DNA of 64,000 bases from Metaphire vulgaris (GCA_018105865.1 CM030841.1:6926729-6990728); one strand, 5' to 3'. Numbered from the stretch's first letter, positions 46,843 through 58,706 are shown. Notes: generated from the letters alone by a model not told the origin. Numbers and translations: made by a program.

Positions 46843-47949
46843 CTAAATTCTCGATGGGGGCTTCCACCAGCCGTCATCGAGGAGTCCGTTTGAAAGCGAA
46901 GACAGCTGGAAAGAACAGGATCGGTCCACATTTTGAGTTTCTGCTGGGAGCGACGGGCAGATGTCCCTGCTGCCCTGATTCCATAACTTTATTCCGGTGG
47001 TCGGCGGCGGCGGCGGCGGTAAATACTGACGCAGAGTTTCGACGCTGAACGGACTTAGAGATTGGTTGTAGCGCTTGTAACAAGAGGTTCGGCTCTCTTG
47101 AGAGTTCAGCACATTGTACGCATTCGCCGAATCATCGGACTTCGGTTTCTGACGAATTCCGGCACGGAAGAACGAGTTTTTGTGCTGAGTCGGCGAAGAA
47201 TTATTGAGGTTGTCATCGCTGGAAGATTCCGTCACATCGACGAGCTGAAAACGACACAATTTTCTGGTCATTCTTTCGATTTCATCATACCCGACCCAGT
47301 GCTCGACGGCATCGACCTCTTCGTCTTCCGGCTGTCGGACGGCAGACTTTCTCGATATTTGCAAATCACTCGATCTCTCTTTCGGACCCCTAGCAGTCGA
47401 ATCGCCATTCCGTTCGTTCCACCTGTCCCGCGTTTCTTGAAGTCGGCGACGACACTCCCTGGAAATTTCCTGGAACATTTCCAGCGTCGTTAGCCCACAA
47501 TCCGTTCGCTGCTGCAAACGCACGTCGGAGCATCCGTCTGGTTCGCGTCGTCGTTCGGCTTCGTATCTCCCACCGCGGGGCGGCTGGTTTCTCTTTCGAG
47601 CGCACGTTTCGGCTGTTTCTTCTATTTCGTCTTCGGCTTCGGTCTTCCCATCGCTGCAGCAACGGCGCTCGAGCGACTTGCATGAAAACGCGGTTTTGGG
47701 CGAGTCGTTGTACGTACGGCCGTGCACGAAGTGACAACGCGGCCCGTACGTGCAGAAACCTTTCGTGTGGTAGCTCCTGCACGGCTGGGTCTTGTACTTG
47801 GGATGGTGCACGGCGTCCACCAGTTCCTCGGCTCCGTGGGCGAACTGGCATTTGTCGCGATACGGACAGCGCTTCTGGGCCACGTAATGGCGGCACAGTT
47901 CCGTCTTGTACAGCTCCTTCTTCATTGTGGTTTTCTTTGCGGAAGACAT
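46843..47949 (-). CDS. Tandem CCCH zinc-finger protein, ZFP36/TIS11 family
   Basis: A 368-codon uninterrupted frame. Residues about 14-77 hold two fingers with exact C-x8-C-x5-C-x3-H spacing: [15 protein letters not shown]...CQFAH and [15 protein letters not shown]...CHFVH. An 18-residue linker separates the first H from the second C, as in the family. Such proteins bind AU-rich elements in mRNA 3' ends through the two fingers and recruit deadenylases, acting in the cytoplasm. The aromatic and YKTE-type lead-ins needed for UAUUUAU recognition are present; the second lead-in is QP rather than EL. The rest is low-complexity: Arg/Glu-rich, a serine-rich tract and LPPPPPPTT near residue 315. It ends [10 protein letters not shown], and I do not see the usual C-terminal CNOT1-binding motif. 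There is no intron, unlike vertebrate members, which have one near the start. The paralogue is not assigned. A second in-frame Met is at residue 9. Confidence 0.88.
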   Translation of the reverse strand: MSSAKKTTMKKELYKTELCRHYVAQKRCPYRDKCQFAHGAEELVDAVHHPKYKTQPCRSYHTKGFCTYGPRCHFVHGRTYNDSPKTAFSCKSLERRCCSDGKTEAEDEIEETAETCARKRNQPPRGGRYEAERRREPDGCSDVRLQQRTDCGLTTLEMFQEISRECRRRLQETRDRWNERNGDSTARGPKERSSDLQISRKSAVRQPEDEEVDAVEHWVGYDEIERMTRKLCRFQLVDVTESSSDDNLNNSSPTQHKNSFFRAGIRQKPKSDDSANAYNVLNSQESRTSCYKRYNQSLSPFSVETLRQYLPPPPPPTTGIKLWNQGSRDICPSLPAETQNVDRSCSFQLSSLSNGLLDDGWWKPPSRI

Positions 47950-47977
47950 CTCTGATTCGCTACTATTTAATGGCTAG

Positions 47978-47986
47978 CCTTTTATA
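47978..47986 (-). promoter_or_regulatory. TATA box candidate of the ZFP36-like gene
   Basis: On the transcript strand the sequence is TATAAAAGG, 29 bases upstream of the first ATG. A normal TATA-to-start spacing would leave a leader of under 10 bases, so translation might begin at the second Met (codon 9). Immediate-early members of this family commonly have TATA promoters. Confidence 0.5.
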
Positions 47987-48518
47987 GGCTCGAGAAGAGG
48001 AAATCTTCCCCTCGCTGCCTACAACATTTCGAAAAAATATTTTCGCATTCGACAGCAGATTCTTACTATATTGTCTGATAGCTAACATGGTGAAAATTTG
48101 ATGAAGCTTTAGAGGAGGATGTCTTAAATGGAACTTGAACATAGTATGAAACAGTGAGATAGTGAGAAAATTGGGAATCATTACATGAGACAACAGAGAC
48201 GGCTTTGCAATCAGACCTCGTAACGAGGTCGAGTGTATAAACATATACATATATGGGGCCTACAAAATGATTCGTCGGAGCATTGAAGGTTATTGAACTG
48301 CAAACTATGGAATAATATGGATATTTGTCAAGTTATCTATCAATAATTATTTCTTCACGAGAAGAAATTTATATCACAAGAATTTTTAGAGTAAAAAATG
48401 AAAGGATGTTGACGATGATTCACAAAATTTAATTACAAATGCATGGCGTCCTTCTTTAGGGACACTTCGAATGATCACGTGCTATCGCAAATCCTATCAG
48501 TATTGTTTTATTGATTTA

Positions 48519-49498
48519 CTAGGTGTTTACCCGTCAAAAATGACGGGGGAGATTGGCTGTTCTACCACCCGATTTTGCGCAAATACAATAGCATTTTATG
48601 ACGGGGAGATTGGCTGTTTTACCACCCGAATTTGCGCAAATGCAGGAGCATTTTGCGCAATTGATTGTCCTTAACTCGCCGCCTTTTCCTTCAACCGAGT
48701 TAACGTCCATTCGCATGAATTTTCTGAAACTTGATAGTCAACGTAAGTGTAATGATTTGGCAGTGTCGAACGACATGCAGTGCTTGATTCTCTTGTTTGC
48801 TGTGCTGCTTTTGCACGCCAAGCAACAGCCTGCTCCTCATTCTCACTTGATTGTCGGAAAGCTCGTGAACGCTGGACTTTTTGTTTTGCACGGACGGTTA
48901 GAAAGAGGAATAAAAAAGCTAAACAATGGTGCAAACCTCATCTTCTTATCTCTTATATAGCCTGAGATATAGCAAATTCAAAAAAAATGGAAACTTTCTC
49001 AGAATTCAAAACTTACGCGAAATTCGCTCATAATACTTATGTTCAAACATTGGGGTCATCGAGTTAGAATTGATAGATCTTTTCCAAATGTCAACCGATT
49101 TTCAAACTTTTTGGTTTATTTTGTTCCTCTGACATCCCTTAACAACTTTTCCGCTGACCAAAGTGGGGTTACCGCTGAAAATATTTTGCTAGGGGGCTTT
49201 AAAACTTTTTCGGGGGAAGAGGGTGATATTTTAGGCCGTAAAGTGGACTCTACCACCAAATTTTTTTGTTTTGCACGGACGGTTAGAAAGAGGAATAAAC
49301 AATCTAAACAATGGTGCAAACCTCATCTTTTTAGCTCCTATATAGCCTGAGATATAGCAAATTGAAAACGTTACATCAATCATTTCTGAAGAACGCTTTT
49401 CCAAAAATTAAAAAATCCCCAGTACGGTGACGGCGTCTGAAAATTTAATCCCCACTTGAGGAGTAAAATTTAAAAAACAGGTATTGAGGCTAGGAAGG

Positions 49499-49552
<54 letters not shown>

Positions 49553-50213
49553 ACGGGGAGCAGGGCATTGGGAGAGGGAAGGGAGATTTGGGAGGAGGAA
49601 AGTGGGTTGTACGGGTTTTCGGAGCAGCGTTGTGTAGGTTTGGAAACGGGGCTTGGGCGATTGGGGAAGGGATGGGGAGAGGGAAGGGGATGGGGAAAGG
49701 GAAGGGGAACGGGGGTTTGGGGCCGGGGCGGGAATGGGTTGGGGCCGGGGCGATTGGGAGAGGGATGGGGAGAGGGAAAAGGGATGGGGAGAGGGAAGGG
49801 GAACGGGGGTTTGGGGCCGGGGCTGGAATGGGTTGGGGCCGGGGCGATTGGGAGAGGGATGGGGAGAGGGAAAAGGGTTGGGGAGAGGGAAGAGGAACGG
49901 GGGTTTGGGGCCGGGGTCGGAATGGGTTGGGCCAGGGCGATTGGGAGGGGATGGGGAGAGGTAAGAGGGATGGGAAAAGGGAAGGGGGAAAGGGGTTTGG
50001 GGCCGGGGCGGGAAAGGGTTGGGGCCTGGGCGATTTGGAGAGGGATAGGGTGAGGGAAGGGGGACGGGGGTTTAAGCTGCAATTAAGACGCTTCGCTAAA
50101 CGCTCCGTTGTTAATACATTTTTGATTAAACAATATTTGGTTGTCAATGACAACAGCGTCTTGCAATACCCGCCGTGTTGCCGTCGGACAGACAGACGCG
50201 ACAGACATCGAGA
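48519..50213 (-). mobile_element. Helitron-like non-autonomous element, copy 1
   Basis: Read on the minus strand the element ends with a hairpin (CCCGTCA, 4-nt loop, TGACGGG; 48530-48547), then TAAACAC and CTAG followed by T. This is the hairpin-plus-CTRR 3' terminus of Helitrons. The other end is TCTCGATGTCTGTC. AT-rich flanks suit an A/T target. There is no Rep/helicase coding. Inside are a 58-bp tandem duplication (48541-48660), two TTTTGCACGGACGGTTAGAA modules and a G-rich minisatellite. The exact 5' base is uncertain (the flank reads AT before TC). Confidence 0.55.
49620..50075. repeat. G-rich minisatellite, about 94-bp unit, about 4 copies
   Basis: The plus strand repeats AACGGGGGTTTGGGGCCGGG at about 49708, 49802, 49896 and, varied, 49990, a period of about 94 bp. 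It lies within Helitron-like copy 1. Long open frames occur in every phase on both strands (Pro/Ser-rich or Gly/Arg-rich) only because of base composition. Clustered G-runs could form quadruplexes. Confidence 0.9.
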
Positions 50214-50225
50214 ATTATATATATA

Positions 50226-52008
50226 CTAGGTGTTTACCCGTCAAAAATGACGGGGGATATTGGCTGTTTTACCACCCGATTTTGTGCAAATGCAATAGGA
50301 TTTTGCGCAATTAATTAATTTCCCTAACTCGCCGCCTTTTCCTTCAACCGAGTTAACGCCCATTCGCGTGAATTTTCTGAAACTTGATAGTCAACGTAAG
50401 TGTACTGATTAGGCAGTGTCGAACGACATGCAGTGCTTGATTCTCCTGTTTGCTGTACTGCTTTTTCACTCCGACCAATAGCCTGCTCCTCATTCTCACT
50501 TTATTGTCGCAAACCTCGTGAACGCTAGACTTTTTTTGTTTTGCACGGACGGTTAGAAAGAGAAATAAAAAGGCTAAACAATGGTGCAAATCTCATCTTC
50601 TTAGCTCTTATATAGCCTGAGATATAGCAAATTCAAAAAAGTAGGAAACTAAAATTAAAATATTTAATGGAACAGAAATCGATTTAGGAATTATTCAGTC
50701 ATGATCCAGCAATAGCATCAATGGGAATGGACAAAATGCCTTCGCTGGATCATGTAATTTTGATCAGAATTCTCAGAATTCAAAACTTTCGCGAAATTCA
50801 CCGATAATAATTATGTTCAAACATTGGGGTCATCGGGTTAGAATTGATAGATCTTTGCCAAATGTCAACCGATTTTCAAACTTTTTGGTTTATTGTGTTC
50901 CTCTGACATACCTTTACAACTTTGCCGCTGACCAAAGTGGGGCTACCGCTGAAAATATTTTGCTAGGGGGCTATAAAAATGTTTTGGAGGAGAGGGTGAT
51001 ATTTTAGACCGTAAAGTGGACTCTACCCCCAAATTTTTTTGTTTTGCACGGACGGTTAGAAAGAGGAATAAACAATCTAAACAATGGTGCAAACCTCATC
51101 TTTTTAACTCCTATATAGCCTGAGATATAGCAAATTTAAAACTTTACAGCAATCATTTCTGAAGAACGCTTTTCCAAAAATCAAATCCCCAGTACGGTGA
51201 CGGCGTCTGAAAATTTAATCCCCACTTGAGGGGTTAAATTTTAAAAAAATAGGTATTGAGGCTAGGAAGGAATAAATATATATAATAACGGGGGCAGGGC
51301 ATTGGGAGAGGGAAGGGAGGTTTGGGAGGAGGAAAGTGGGTTGTACGGGTTTTCGGAGCAGCGTTGTGTAGGTTTGGGAACGGGGTTTGTGGCCGTAGGT
51401 TTGGGAACAGGGTTTGGGGCCGGTGGGGTAGGGCGGAGCGGTGATGGGTTGGGGTCGGGGCGATTGGGAAAGAGATGGTGAGAGGGAATGGGGGGGGGGT
51501 TGGGAGAAGGATGGTGAGAGGGAATGGGAACGGGGGTTTGGGGCCTGTGGGGTAGGCGGGACAGGTATGGGTTGGGGCCTGGGGCGATTGGGGGAGGGAT
51601 GGGGAGAGGGGGAAGGGGTTGGGAGAGGGAAGGGGAACGGGGTTTGGGGCCTGTGGGGTAGGGTGGGGCAGGTATAGGTTGGGGCCTGGGCGGGGATGTG
51701 TTGGAGCCGAGGCGATTGGGAGATGGATGGGGAGAGGGAAGGCGGATTGGGAGAGAGATGGGGAGAGGGAAGGGGAACGGGGTTTGGGGCCTGTGGGGCG
51801 GGGCAGGTCGGGTATGGGTTGTGTCCTGGGCGATTGGGAGAGGGATTGGGTGAGGGAAGAGGGACGGGGGGGGGTTTAAGCTGCAATTAAGACGCTTCGT
51901 TAAACGCTCCGTTTTGATTAAACAATATTTCGTTGTCAATGACAACAGCGTCTTGCAATACCCGCCGTGTTGCCGTCGGACGTGCCGTCCGTCCGTCGGA
52001 CATCGAGA
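50226..52008 (-). mobile_element. Helitron-like non-autonomous element, copy 2
   Basis: It starts only 12 bp of TA-rich DNA after copy 1 and has the same CTAG/hairpin end (50226-50254), internal modules (50541 and 51043) and G-rich tract. It finishes with the same CATCGAGA end at 52001-52008. It differs from copy 1 by many substitutions, an inserted patch around 50650-50770 and a different minisatellite, so it is not an assembly duplicate. Confidence 0.55.
51295..51880. repeat. G-rich minisatellite of Helitron-like copy 2
   Basis: Degenerate units built on GGGTTTGGGGCCTGTGGGGT and GGGCGATTGGGAGAGGGATG, related to the tract in copy 1 but rearranged. Open frames through it are compositional. 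Confidence 0.85.
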
Positions 52009-52009
52009 A

Positions 52010-53190
52010 TTATATATATAGAGATCATTTATTAGTCTATCTTCCCGAATGTTGCCATGCAGCATTAACTTAGCCACGGAGGAATGGGGGTCCGGACCCC
52101 ACCCCCACCCACACACACACACCTCTATTCGGATCGGAACCGGTTGTGAGATTCGCCCGGTGAGTAGTCGGGTGGATAGGGGGTACTATTAGATCGAGGA
52201 AAACGCAGCAGACAGCAGACTTTACTGCGTTCGAGACGACTACCTTCTTTTTTGCTTGTCTAAGTGCCCCCTATTTTGAAATCCTGGCCACGCCACTGAT
52301 TTGTGCATAATTGGTCTGTCAGCATGAAATTTCGGTAGACGAATCAATTGTGTCGCAATATTGGATGCACTCTTCCAAACAGTTTTTGATGATTTATGAG
52401 TTTTCGTTTTTTTCAACACTACAGTGTATAGTAAACGTTCATGCAGCCTATAGGTCTACTGCATGCCGTCCTTTTTAAGGACAAAGTGTTTTCGTCTAAT
52501 ATTTTTCACGCAGCATTAATTTTCTATAAATTGTCACTTTCACGCGGTGATATGTCAACAAAAACACAACCTTACTTCTGTGGATAGCGTTTTAAGTAAC
52601 TGGCATTATGTAGCGCCAGCATAACTTCAATATTAGGTTTAATATACTTGGGTGGTCTTCTTCCCTTGCCATCTCCTCCTCTTCCGCCCTTCCACACCTA
52701 ATGCTTCATATGAGTCGGATTTCGCGGAAACTAATTAATCTTTGTGTGTGGTCTTAATAATCGTAGCTATAGCTTGCATGCATCTTGTCGCTTGACTGCC
52801 TGACGTCAGGGCTAGTCCGTTGCAGCCTGATGTAAGTTATTATTAAATATACATGGGTTGACGATTGCTCGGGGCAGTCGGCCGATGATCGTTAATTAAG
52901 CATTAAACATATCAAGAACGTCTTATACATCTTTTACATCTTAATAATAGTAGGGCGATAGTGTTTGCCACTAGATTACAGCATATTTTAAAAACAATTT
53001 GACATTTCACGCATTGATGCATGGTTAAAGAAGACATACGCCTGTTACCCCAATCAAGTACGTCTGTCAGCGTAATAGAGCGTATCGAAATGAGCGCCAG
53101 AAGCAGGCAGTTAAGTGAAATGTAGGCTAATAGGCCTATTTTTAAACAGAAAGATCGCGTCTCCAATATTACAATGGAGTCTTTCACAGG
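52010..53190. other. Unassigned DNA right of the Helitron-like pair
   Basis: No gene is supported. AAATCCTGGCCACGCCACTG at about 52280-52300 is the right end of a CAGTGGCGT-type MITE whose left end is not recognisable. A TTTTTTGCTTGTC core lies beside it, at about 52250. The rest shows no structure. Confidence 0.4.
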
Positions 53191-53192
53191 GG

Positions 53193-53351
53193 CAATGTTT
53201 TCTCCAGACTCGAGGCCTTTCGGGGGGAAATTGATTTGGCAGGAGGGGAAGAGGCACAGTTCAATGCAAAAATTCATTGCTGCGATTGGGGGGGGGATTT
53301 GGAGGGTTTTGGGTGGAATCTCCCTTCCTAACAGGCCTGGATAAAACACTG
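53193..53351. mobile_element. Diverged MITE, CAGTGTTTAATCTAG family
   Basis: The left end CAATGTTTTCTCCAG and right end CTGGATAAAACACTG are inverted repeats related to the family ends. The flanks CACAGGGG and AACCAGGG agree poorly (5 of 8). Confidence 0.55.
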
Positions 53352-54031
53352 AACCAGGGTTTCGGAATAGGCGTGTATATCGACATTTTCGGATCAAAAA
53401 GTGGCAAAGAAAAGCTTGTCAGTTATTCGCATATTCACGTAGGCCTACTATCTTCGATCATGCCACCTCTCTCTCCACCCCAACCCTATCCAAAAGTTCT
53501 AAACGGTTTTTCACAAATCCCAAGACCGGTCTGAGCCAGAATAGGGCTCGCTCCCCTTTCCCCCGTGGCTACACCAATGCTCTTTCATTGCTGAGAGGAG
53601 AAAATGTGGGGGTAGCAAATCAGACAAAATGATGAAGAGAACTTTTTAGAGAGAAGTTTGGAGAGAACTGTGTCTCGTTCAGACGAGAATCTGGAGACAA
53701 AACGTAATTAAGGCATAATGCAGCGAAAAAGTCTATGCCAAAAGCTCAATAGCTTCTCTAGTCACCTTCTAAGAAGTTTCGTTTATTGATGTTTTCTGGC
53801 GATTAGGAGATACTTTTGAGTCGACAAACCATAGTGATTCCCACAGCATAGACTCGACAGAAGAAACTGCGTTGATCGTAGACCCCTATAGGCCTAACAC
53901 GCTGTCACTAAAATAGGAAGATAACAAAAACAAATGATGACGCTATTTAACAAGTCGAGATACAAAAATGTGGTCTGCAGTTTCTAAGAATTGTCGAGTC
54001 CTGCGTTCGATTTTCCAAAAATCAGTGGGTG

Positions 54032-54227
54032 CAGGGTTTAATCTAGGCCTTTCCGGAGGGGAAAATTGCCCTTCCCCCCGAAAATTTCAAATTCTCCCCG
54101 AAAATGTTGACATACTACATCAACTAACAGCAGCCCCTAGCAGAATTCCCCCCGGCTTTGTCAGTTCCTCCCCCCCCCCGGCTTTTTCAGTTTCCCCACG
54201 GAGTCCAGGAGTCTAGATTAAACACTG
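54032..54227. mobile_element. MITE, CAGTGTTTAATCTAG family
   Basis: It starts CAGGGTTTAATCTAGGCC and ends AGTCTAGATTAAACACTG. AGTGGGTG is duplicated exactly (54024-54031 and 54228-54235). The interior is highly similar to 13385-13575. Confidence 0.93.
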
Positions 54228-54239
54228 AGTGGGTGTCGG

Positions 54240-55325
54240 ATCACTCCCGTCACAAAATTTCGACACCCGATTGGGTCGAATGACTAAGATTCAAAATTGT
54301 ACGCTTCCTTTTAGACTTGGGTCTTCCTTAGCCAGTTATGACTGTTAAGCTTTAAAGGCCTCGAACAAGTAGGTAGATTTTACGAATACTTCAAAATTCA
54401 ATCTGATATTTTCATCACACATCACACACTTCGACAATTCAAGTCTTCGCAAAATTCTCAGCAAGCAAAAACTAACAGAGGATTTATTATGCAAGCAGTC
54501 AAAATTAGTAGGGACTGTTATGACTAGCTAATTTTTCTCCTCGACATGAACACACTGCCCTAATCGGAATGACAAAATCAGCTATATCTGCTTTAATCTT
54601 AGATCTTCTCAACCTATATAAAGCCTATAAGTCCATTTACAGAATACATATGTCCTTCTTTTACTCGCTCGATCTGCGTTTAAAAAAATAATAAACCTGT
54701 TACCTGCATTGCTGACGTTCAGTCATAAATGACTCAACAGCTATACCAATCGAGCAGAGTTCCAGCAGCTGATGGTGGAAATCTTTATCCGACACGTGCG
54801 TTGGTATTTAGGCGTAAATTAGGCCGACAATCAGCTATTTCTAGCGGAGACAGAGATCTAGAGATTGCGTCGCCAAGCACGGAGGTCTTTTATTGGTCGG
54901 CTAGCGTCCCGGATAAACGTCTCCGTCCAATGGGATACAAGTGGGTCAGTTTTTCACCCACTAACCGCCGTTTCGGTAAAAAGTAACTGGGTCACATGTG
55001 TTGTAAACGCCGACTATGTAGAAATAACGCTATCGATGTGTGTGGAACTAGAATTTGCTGTTGTTGCCAGAGATTTCGCAGAATGAATTCTGTTCTACTG
55101 AGTAGGCATGAGGTAATTCAAGCCCCACATACACACGCTCTCCAGGTCGTCTGCGATTAAATTCAACCGATGGCCTTCCCTCCCGCGTCCCACTTAATCA
55201 TATTGTGGACGGAGACTTGAGGGCATTACGAGATTTCGGTTTTAAAAACAGGTCGGAATTAAAATAGTTCTTGATACGATCACGCAGCTTTAGTTCTTTA
55301 AAAAAATCCGTTGTGCAAGGCGCGC
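54240..55325. other. Unassigned intergenic DNA
   Basis: Open frames of 85 and 73 codons at 54729-55086 overlap in different phases and show no domain, signal peptide or splice logic. I do not call a gene. Confidence 0.35.
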
Positions 55326-55332
55326 GCGCACA

Positions 55333-55343
55333 CAGAGAGAGAG

Positions 55344-55432
<89 letters not shown>

Positions 55433-55466
55433 CAGAGAGAGAGAGAGAGCGAGAGAGCGAGAGAGA
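55333..55466. repeat. (GA)n microsatellite
   Basis: Over 100 bp of GA dinucleotides with ACTC interruptions. The Glu/Arg and Ser/Leu frames are artefacts. Confidence 0.97.
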
Positions 55467-55474
55467 TTTGTATA

Positions 55475-55793
55475 CAGTGGCGTAGCGAGGCAAAGTGCCG
55501 CCCGGGACGAGAAAAAAGTGCCGCCCTCAATTCTCCGAAAAAAGTCTGACAAGCAAAAACGTTGTCAACTCTCCAAAAAAGTATCTCTCTGACTGACAAA
55601 CAAAAAAACGTTATCAACTCTCGTTACTCTCCAAAAAAGTATCTCTCTTACTGACAAGCAAAAAACGTTATCAACTCTCCAAAAAAGTCTCTGACAAGCC
55701 AAAACATCTAAGAAATCTCGAAAGTGCCGCCCCTATAGAGCAAATGCCGCCTGGAGCTCTTCGCCCCTCTGACCCCCCCCCGCTACGCCACTG
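55475..55793. mobile_element. hAT MITE, CAGTGGCGTAGCGAGGC family
   Basis: The left end CAGTGGCGTAGCGAGGC and right end CGCTACGCCACTG are inverted repeats. The flanks TTTGTATA and CTTTTATA match at 6 of 8. The interior contains four tandem-like copies of the CTGACAAGCAAAAAACGTTA core. Confidence 0.88.
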
Positions 55794-56068
55794 CTTTTAT
55801 AGGCCTACGCACACATAGGCCTACACACAGAGTGTGTAAGAATATTGAACTGTAGTCAGACTCGATAGGAATATATTTTTAATGTGAAACAAAACTTGAA
55901 TGCTTAACTCTTGGGGCCATCAACTTAGCGAACGAACTTTTAAACCCCGTTAACTAACAGACGATCCAGCAGGCACTATGGGTGTCAGCGAACTTCCTCT
56001 CACTAGCTAGAATATTAGTCGCCCCATGCACTGGATACGCTGCGAGTATGTCTATGCCTACATCACAG

Positions 56069-56495
56069 CAGTGATGAGCAACTAACTAAGAAACATTAGT
56101 TAAACTATAACTAAATTTAAACTAAGAATAAGTAGTTAAACTTTTAGTTGCAAACTAACTTTCTAAAATAGTTAACTAAACTAAAAAAATATAGTTAAAC
56201 TTTTTGCAACTAATTTTACAACTATTTCCTAGGTAGGTCTATCAGGTATGTGTTCATGAAAACACAGACGATGCTCGCAACATGAACATATCAGTCAATG
56301 AACCAGGGAGATCATTAATTATTGTCTTTTTAATATTTAAGTCCTATAGTCTAGACTGCAGGAACACAAGTTTGTCAAGTTTGTTTGGAAAAAATGACCC
56401 AAAGAAGAATAGATTGAAAAGGGACTGTTATTGAGAATTCGGAACACCAACTAAAAAGTTGTAGTTAAACTATTTAGTTATTAAATTTTATATAT
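56069..56495. mobile_element. Truncated hAT element with TAGTTAAACT subterminal arrays
   Basis: CAGTGATGAGCAACTAACTA at 56069 resembles the terminus of the nested element at 1667 (CAGTGATGGGTAATT). It is followed by an array of AGTTAAACT/AACTAA units. A second AGTTGTAGTTAAACTATTTAG patch at about 56456 probably marks the other subterminal region. The right inverted repeat is missing. Confidence 0.6.
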
Positions 56496-56835
56496 ATATC
56501 GATGCAAATTTCTAATGCCAGTCCACTGTCCACAGAATTCTCACGTTCAAGACGATTAATATGATAATTAATTGCAGTTAACAAACCAGATTTTCTTGTT
56601 GTTAAAAAGACACAAAGCTTCGTATTAAGGGAAGGGTGTAAACAGAATGGCTGTGAGTGCGTCGTCTATAACAGTAAAAATACCACCTCGAATTCGCCTC
56701 AGCAACGAATCACATATAAGCCTAAGGTATACATCTGTTAGTCGCTCGGTATGTTCAATGCGCTAAGGAAGTATGCCTACTATTAATAATTTTAATAATA
56801 GCTTATAATCGTTGAACTGCATACTTGCTTTCAAT

Positions 56836-57035
56836 CAGTGGCGCAGCGAGAGAGCCGATGGGAGCGAACCGCCTCCGGCGGCACTTGCTCTAGGGGCGGC
56901 ATTTTCCAGAAAACCCTTTTTTGCTTATGAAAAATTTTAGCAAGTTGCGATAAGGTTTTTTATCCTTGTCGATAATTTAACGAAGAGTCGGCACTTTTTT
57001 CGCTCCGGGCGACACTTTGCCTCGCTACGCCACTG
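56836..57035. mobile_element. hAT MITE, CAGTGGCGTAGCGAGGC family
   Basis: The left end CAGTGGCGCAGCGAG and right end CCTCGCTACGCCACTG are inverted repeats. The flanks CTTTCAAT and CTTTCAGG match at 6 of 8. Confidence 0.88.
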
Positions 57036-57436
57036 CTTTCAGGCAGTTTTGTGCGCAATGCAGCTTAATCTATCGCATGTTCTGGCGAGTAATTTAAAAT
57101 CCAACTATCGCATGTAAAGGCTGTCAAATAGAATAGGCCAACAAAATTCCACAAATTTAGGTCTAGGCCAGGTACGTAGCGTTCGATTTCTCTAAATTCT
57201 GTGGGTGTTTGGACTATACTCGCTGCAAAATTTTTCATCTCCGGTGGTGGGGGCTTAAGGCAAAGGTATTTCTAGAAAATACAAATAGGCCTAAAACAAA
57301 AATAAAATGGTACATGAAAGTGTCTATTAGACCCAACTTGAGCAGCGTGGTGGTTTAGACTCTCAACCCTCCCCAGCATATCGAACATTGGAATCTGCAG
57401 CCGCACGCGCCTTTGAAGTGTCCAGAGTTCTGTCTG

Positions 57437-57440
57437 TCGA

Positions 57441-57476
<36 letters not shown>
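57437..57476. repeat. (CTGT)n microsatellite
   Basis: About nine CTGT units. Confidence 0.95.
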
Positions 57477-57479
<3 letters not shown>

Positions 57480-58076
57480 GCTTGACAAGGCGCTTGAGAA
57501 AAGCTGCTCATTAGTGCGGAAATTAACGAAATAAAAGAGACTAGAAAGATGCTCGCTTCGCTCGCGCTTGCTTCTCTCGCAGTGCAGGATAATACTAATC
57601 CAATACCTATACCTAATACCCAATCATTGAATTCATGCTGAACAACATTTCAATGATCGCCACCTAGCCAAGCTCTGCGCCACGTAATAATTAGGCCTAT
57701 GTACGTTAAAATCACGCAACCGTGACCATTTGTGACGCTGTACAAGTATTTTGTGAACGTTAAAATGTACGTTAAAATTGCGCAACTTCCTCAAGCTACG
57801 AACAATTGTTACCAATAGCAACGTCGTCGCACGCCCATCCCTCTGACGCTGCAATGACTCGACTAAATCGTGCTGAACGGCTTCGTCAAACGCTTTTTCG
57901 TCAACCAATGAGAACGCTTGAAGGTAACAGACATACAGAACAAGGATCTTAATATTATAGATAATAGATATGACGTTACGTTACAAGAACGAGGCGATGA
58001 TCCTACATCAGTAACATGATAACATCTCAGTGGTCTATTGAAACACTGATACAACCATGCATTTCATAGTCATCTG
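57480..58076. other. Unassigned DNA with a 20-bp direct repeat
   Basis: GTACGTTAAAATCACGCAAC (about 57700) and GTACGTTAAAATTGCGCAAC (about 57769) are near-identical direct repeats. A minus-strand 91-codon frame covers them but has no domain. Probably an unrecognised repeat. Confidence 0.35.
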
Positions 58077-58084
58077 CTGAAGCC

Positions 58085-58386
58085 CAGGCCTGAGGAGAGG
58101 GGGTGCAGCCGGAACATTGTTCCGGGGCCCAGGGAGCTCTAAGGAGCCCGGGTCCGGTGATGGTTAGATTAATGCCATAAAAATACTAACAAGCCAAAAA
58201 ACGGCCGTCAACACATTTTTCCAACCTCCACTTGTATAGGCCTACAACGAGTACCCCGGAATTCTGTTTTGAGAAAGACCGACAAGGAAAAAAAGAAGGT
58301 CATCAACTTTTTCACACACTTGTCAAGTCATGGGCCCGTGGCCACTTTTTTTGTACCGGGGCCCGGAAATCCTCTCAGCGGCCCTG
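58085..58386. mobile_element. hAT MITE, CAGGCCTGAGG/CAGGGCCGCTG type
   Basis: The left end CAGGCCTGAGGAGAGG and right end CCTCTCAGCGGCCCTG are imperfect inverted repeats. CTGAAGCC is duplicated exactly (58077-58084 and 58387-58394). It carries AACAAGCCAAAAAACGG, a variant of the shared core. Confidence 0.88.
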
Positions 58387-58671
58387 CTGAAGCCCCTCTG
58401 CCATTGAAAATGCAGTTGAATCGATATCTGCTGTTCTTGAACAGCATAAGCAGACGTGTGCCTGTGCGTGGGTTTGTGCGCGCGCGTGCATATATGGATC
58501 TGTGCAGTCCGCTGCCTTATTTTAGTTTGTTATGTTGTCCAACATTAACACTTAGGCACTATTTTTGTGTTATGTGTCGCACATCGAAAGTGTTTTACTG
58601 TTTCAATTATGCACACGATTTCAAAGTACGCCTGCCTGTTAGATCGATGAACGACTGCCTCACTTGTCTGC

Positions 58672-58706
<35 letters not shown>

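Noticed and set aside
49408..50153. Long Pro/Ser-rich and Gly/Arg-rich open frames (up to 227 codons)
   Set aside because: Open in nearly every phase on both strands because the DNA is a 94-bp G-rich minisatellite; no domain, start context or splice logic.
48541..50254. CRISPR-like or assembly duplication explanation for the 48.5-52.0 kb repeats
   Set aside because: The copies differ by many substitutions and by minisatellite structure, and the genome is eukaryotic; element ends explain the boundaries better.
51215..52122. 286-codon proline-rich minus-strand frame
   Set aside because: Same compositional artefact in the second Helitron-like copy.
53277..53534. 85-codon plus-strand frame
   Set aside because: Begins inside a diverged MITE and shows no domain.
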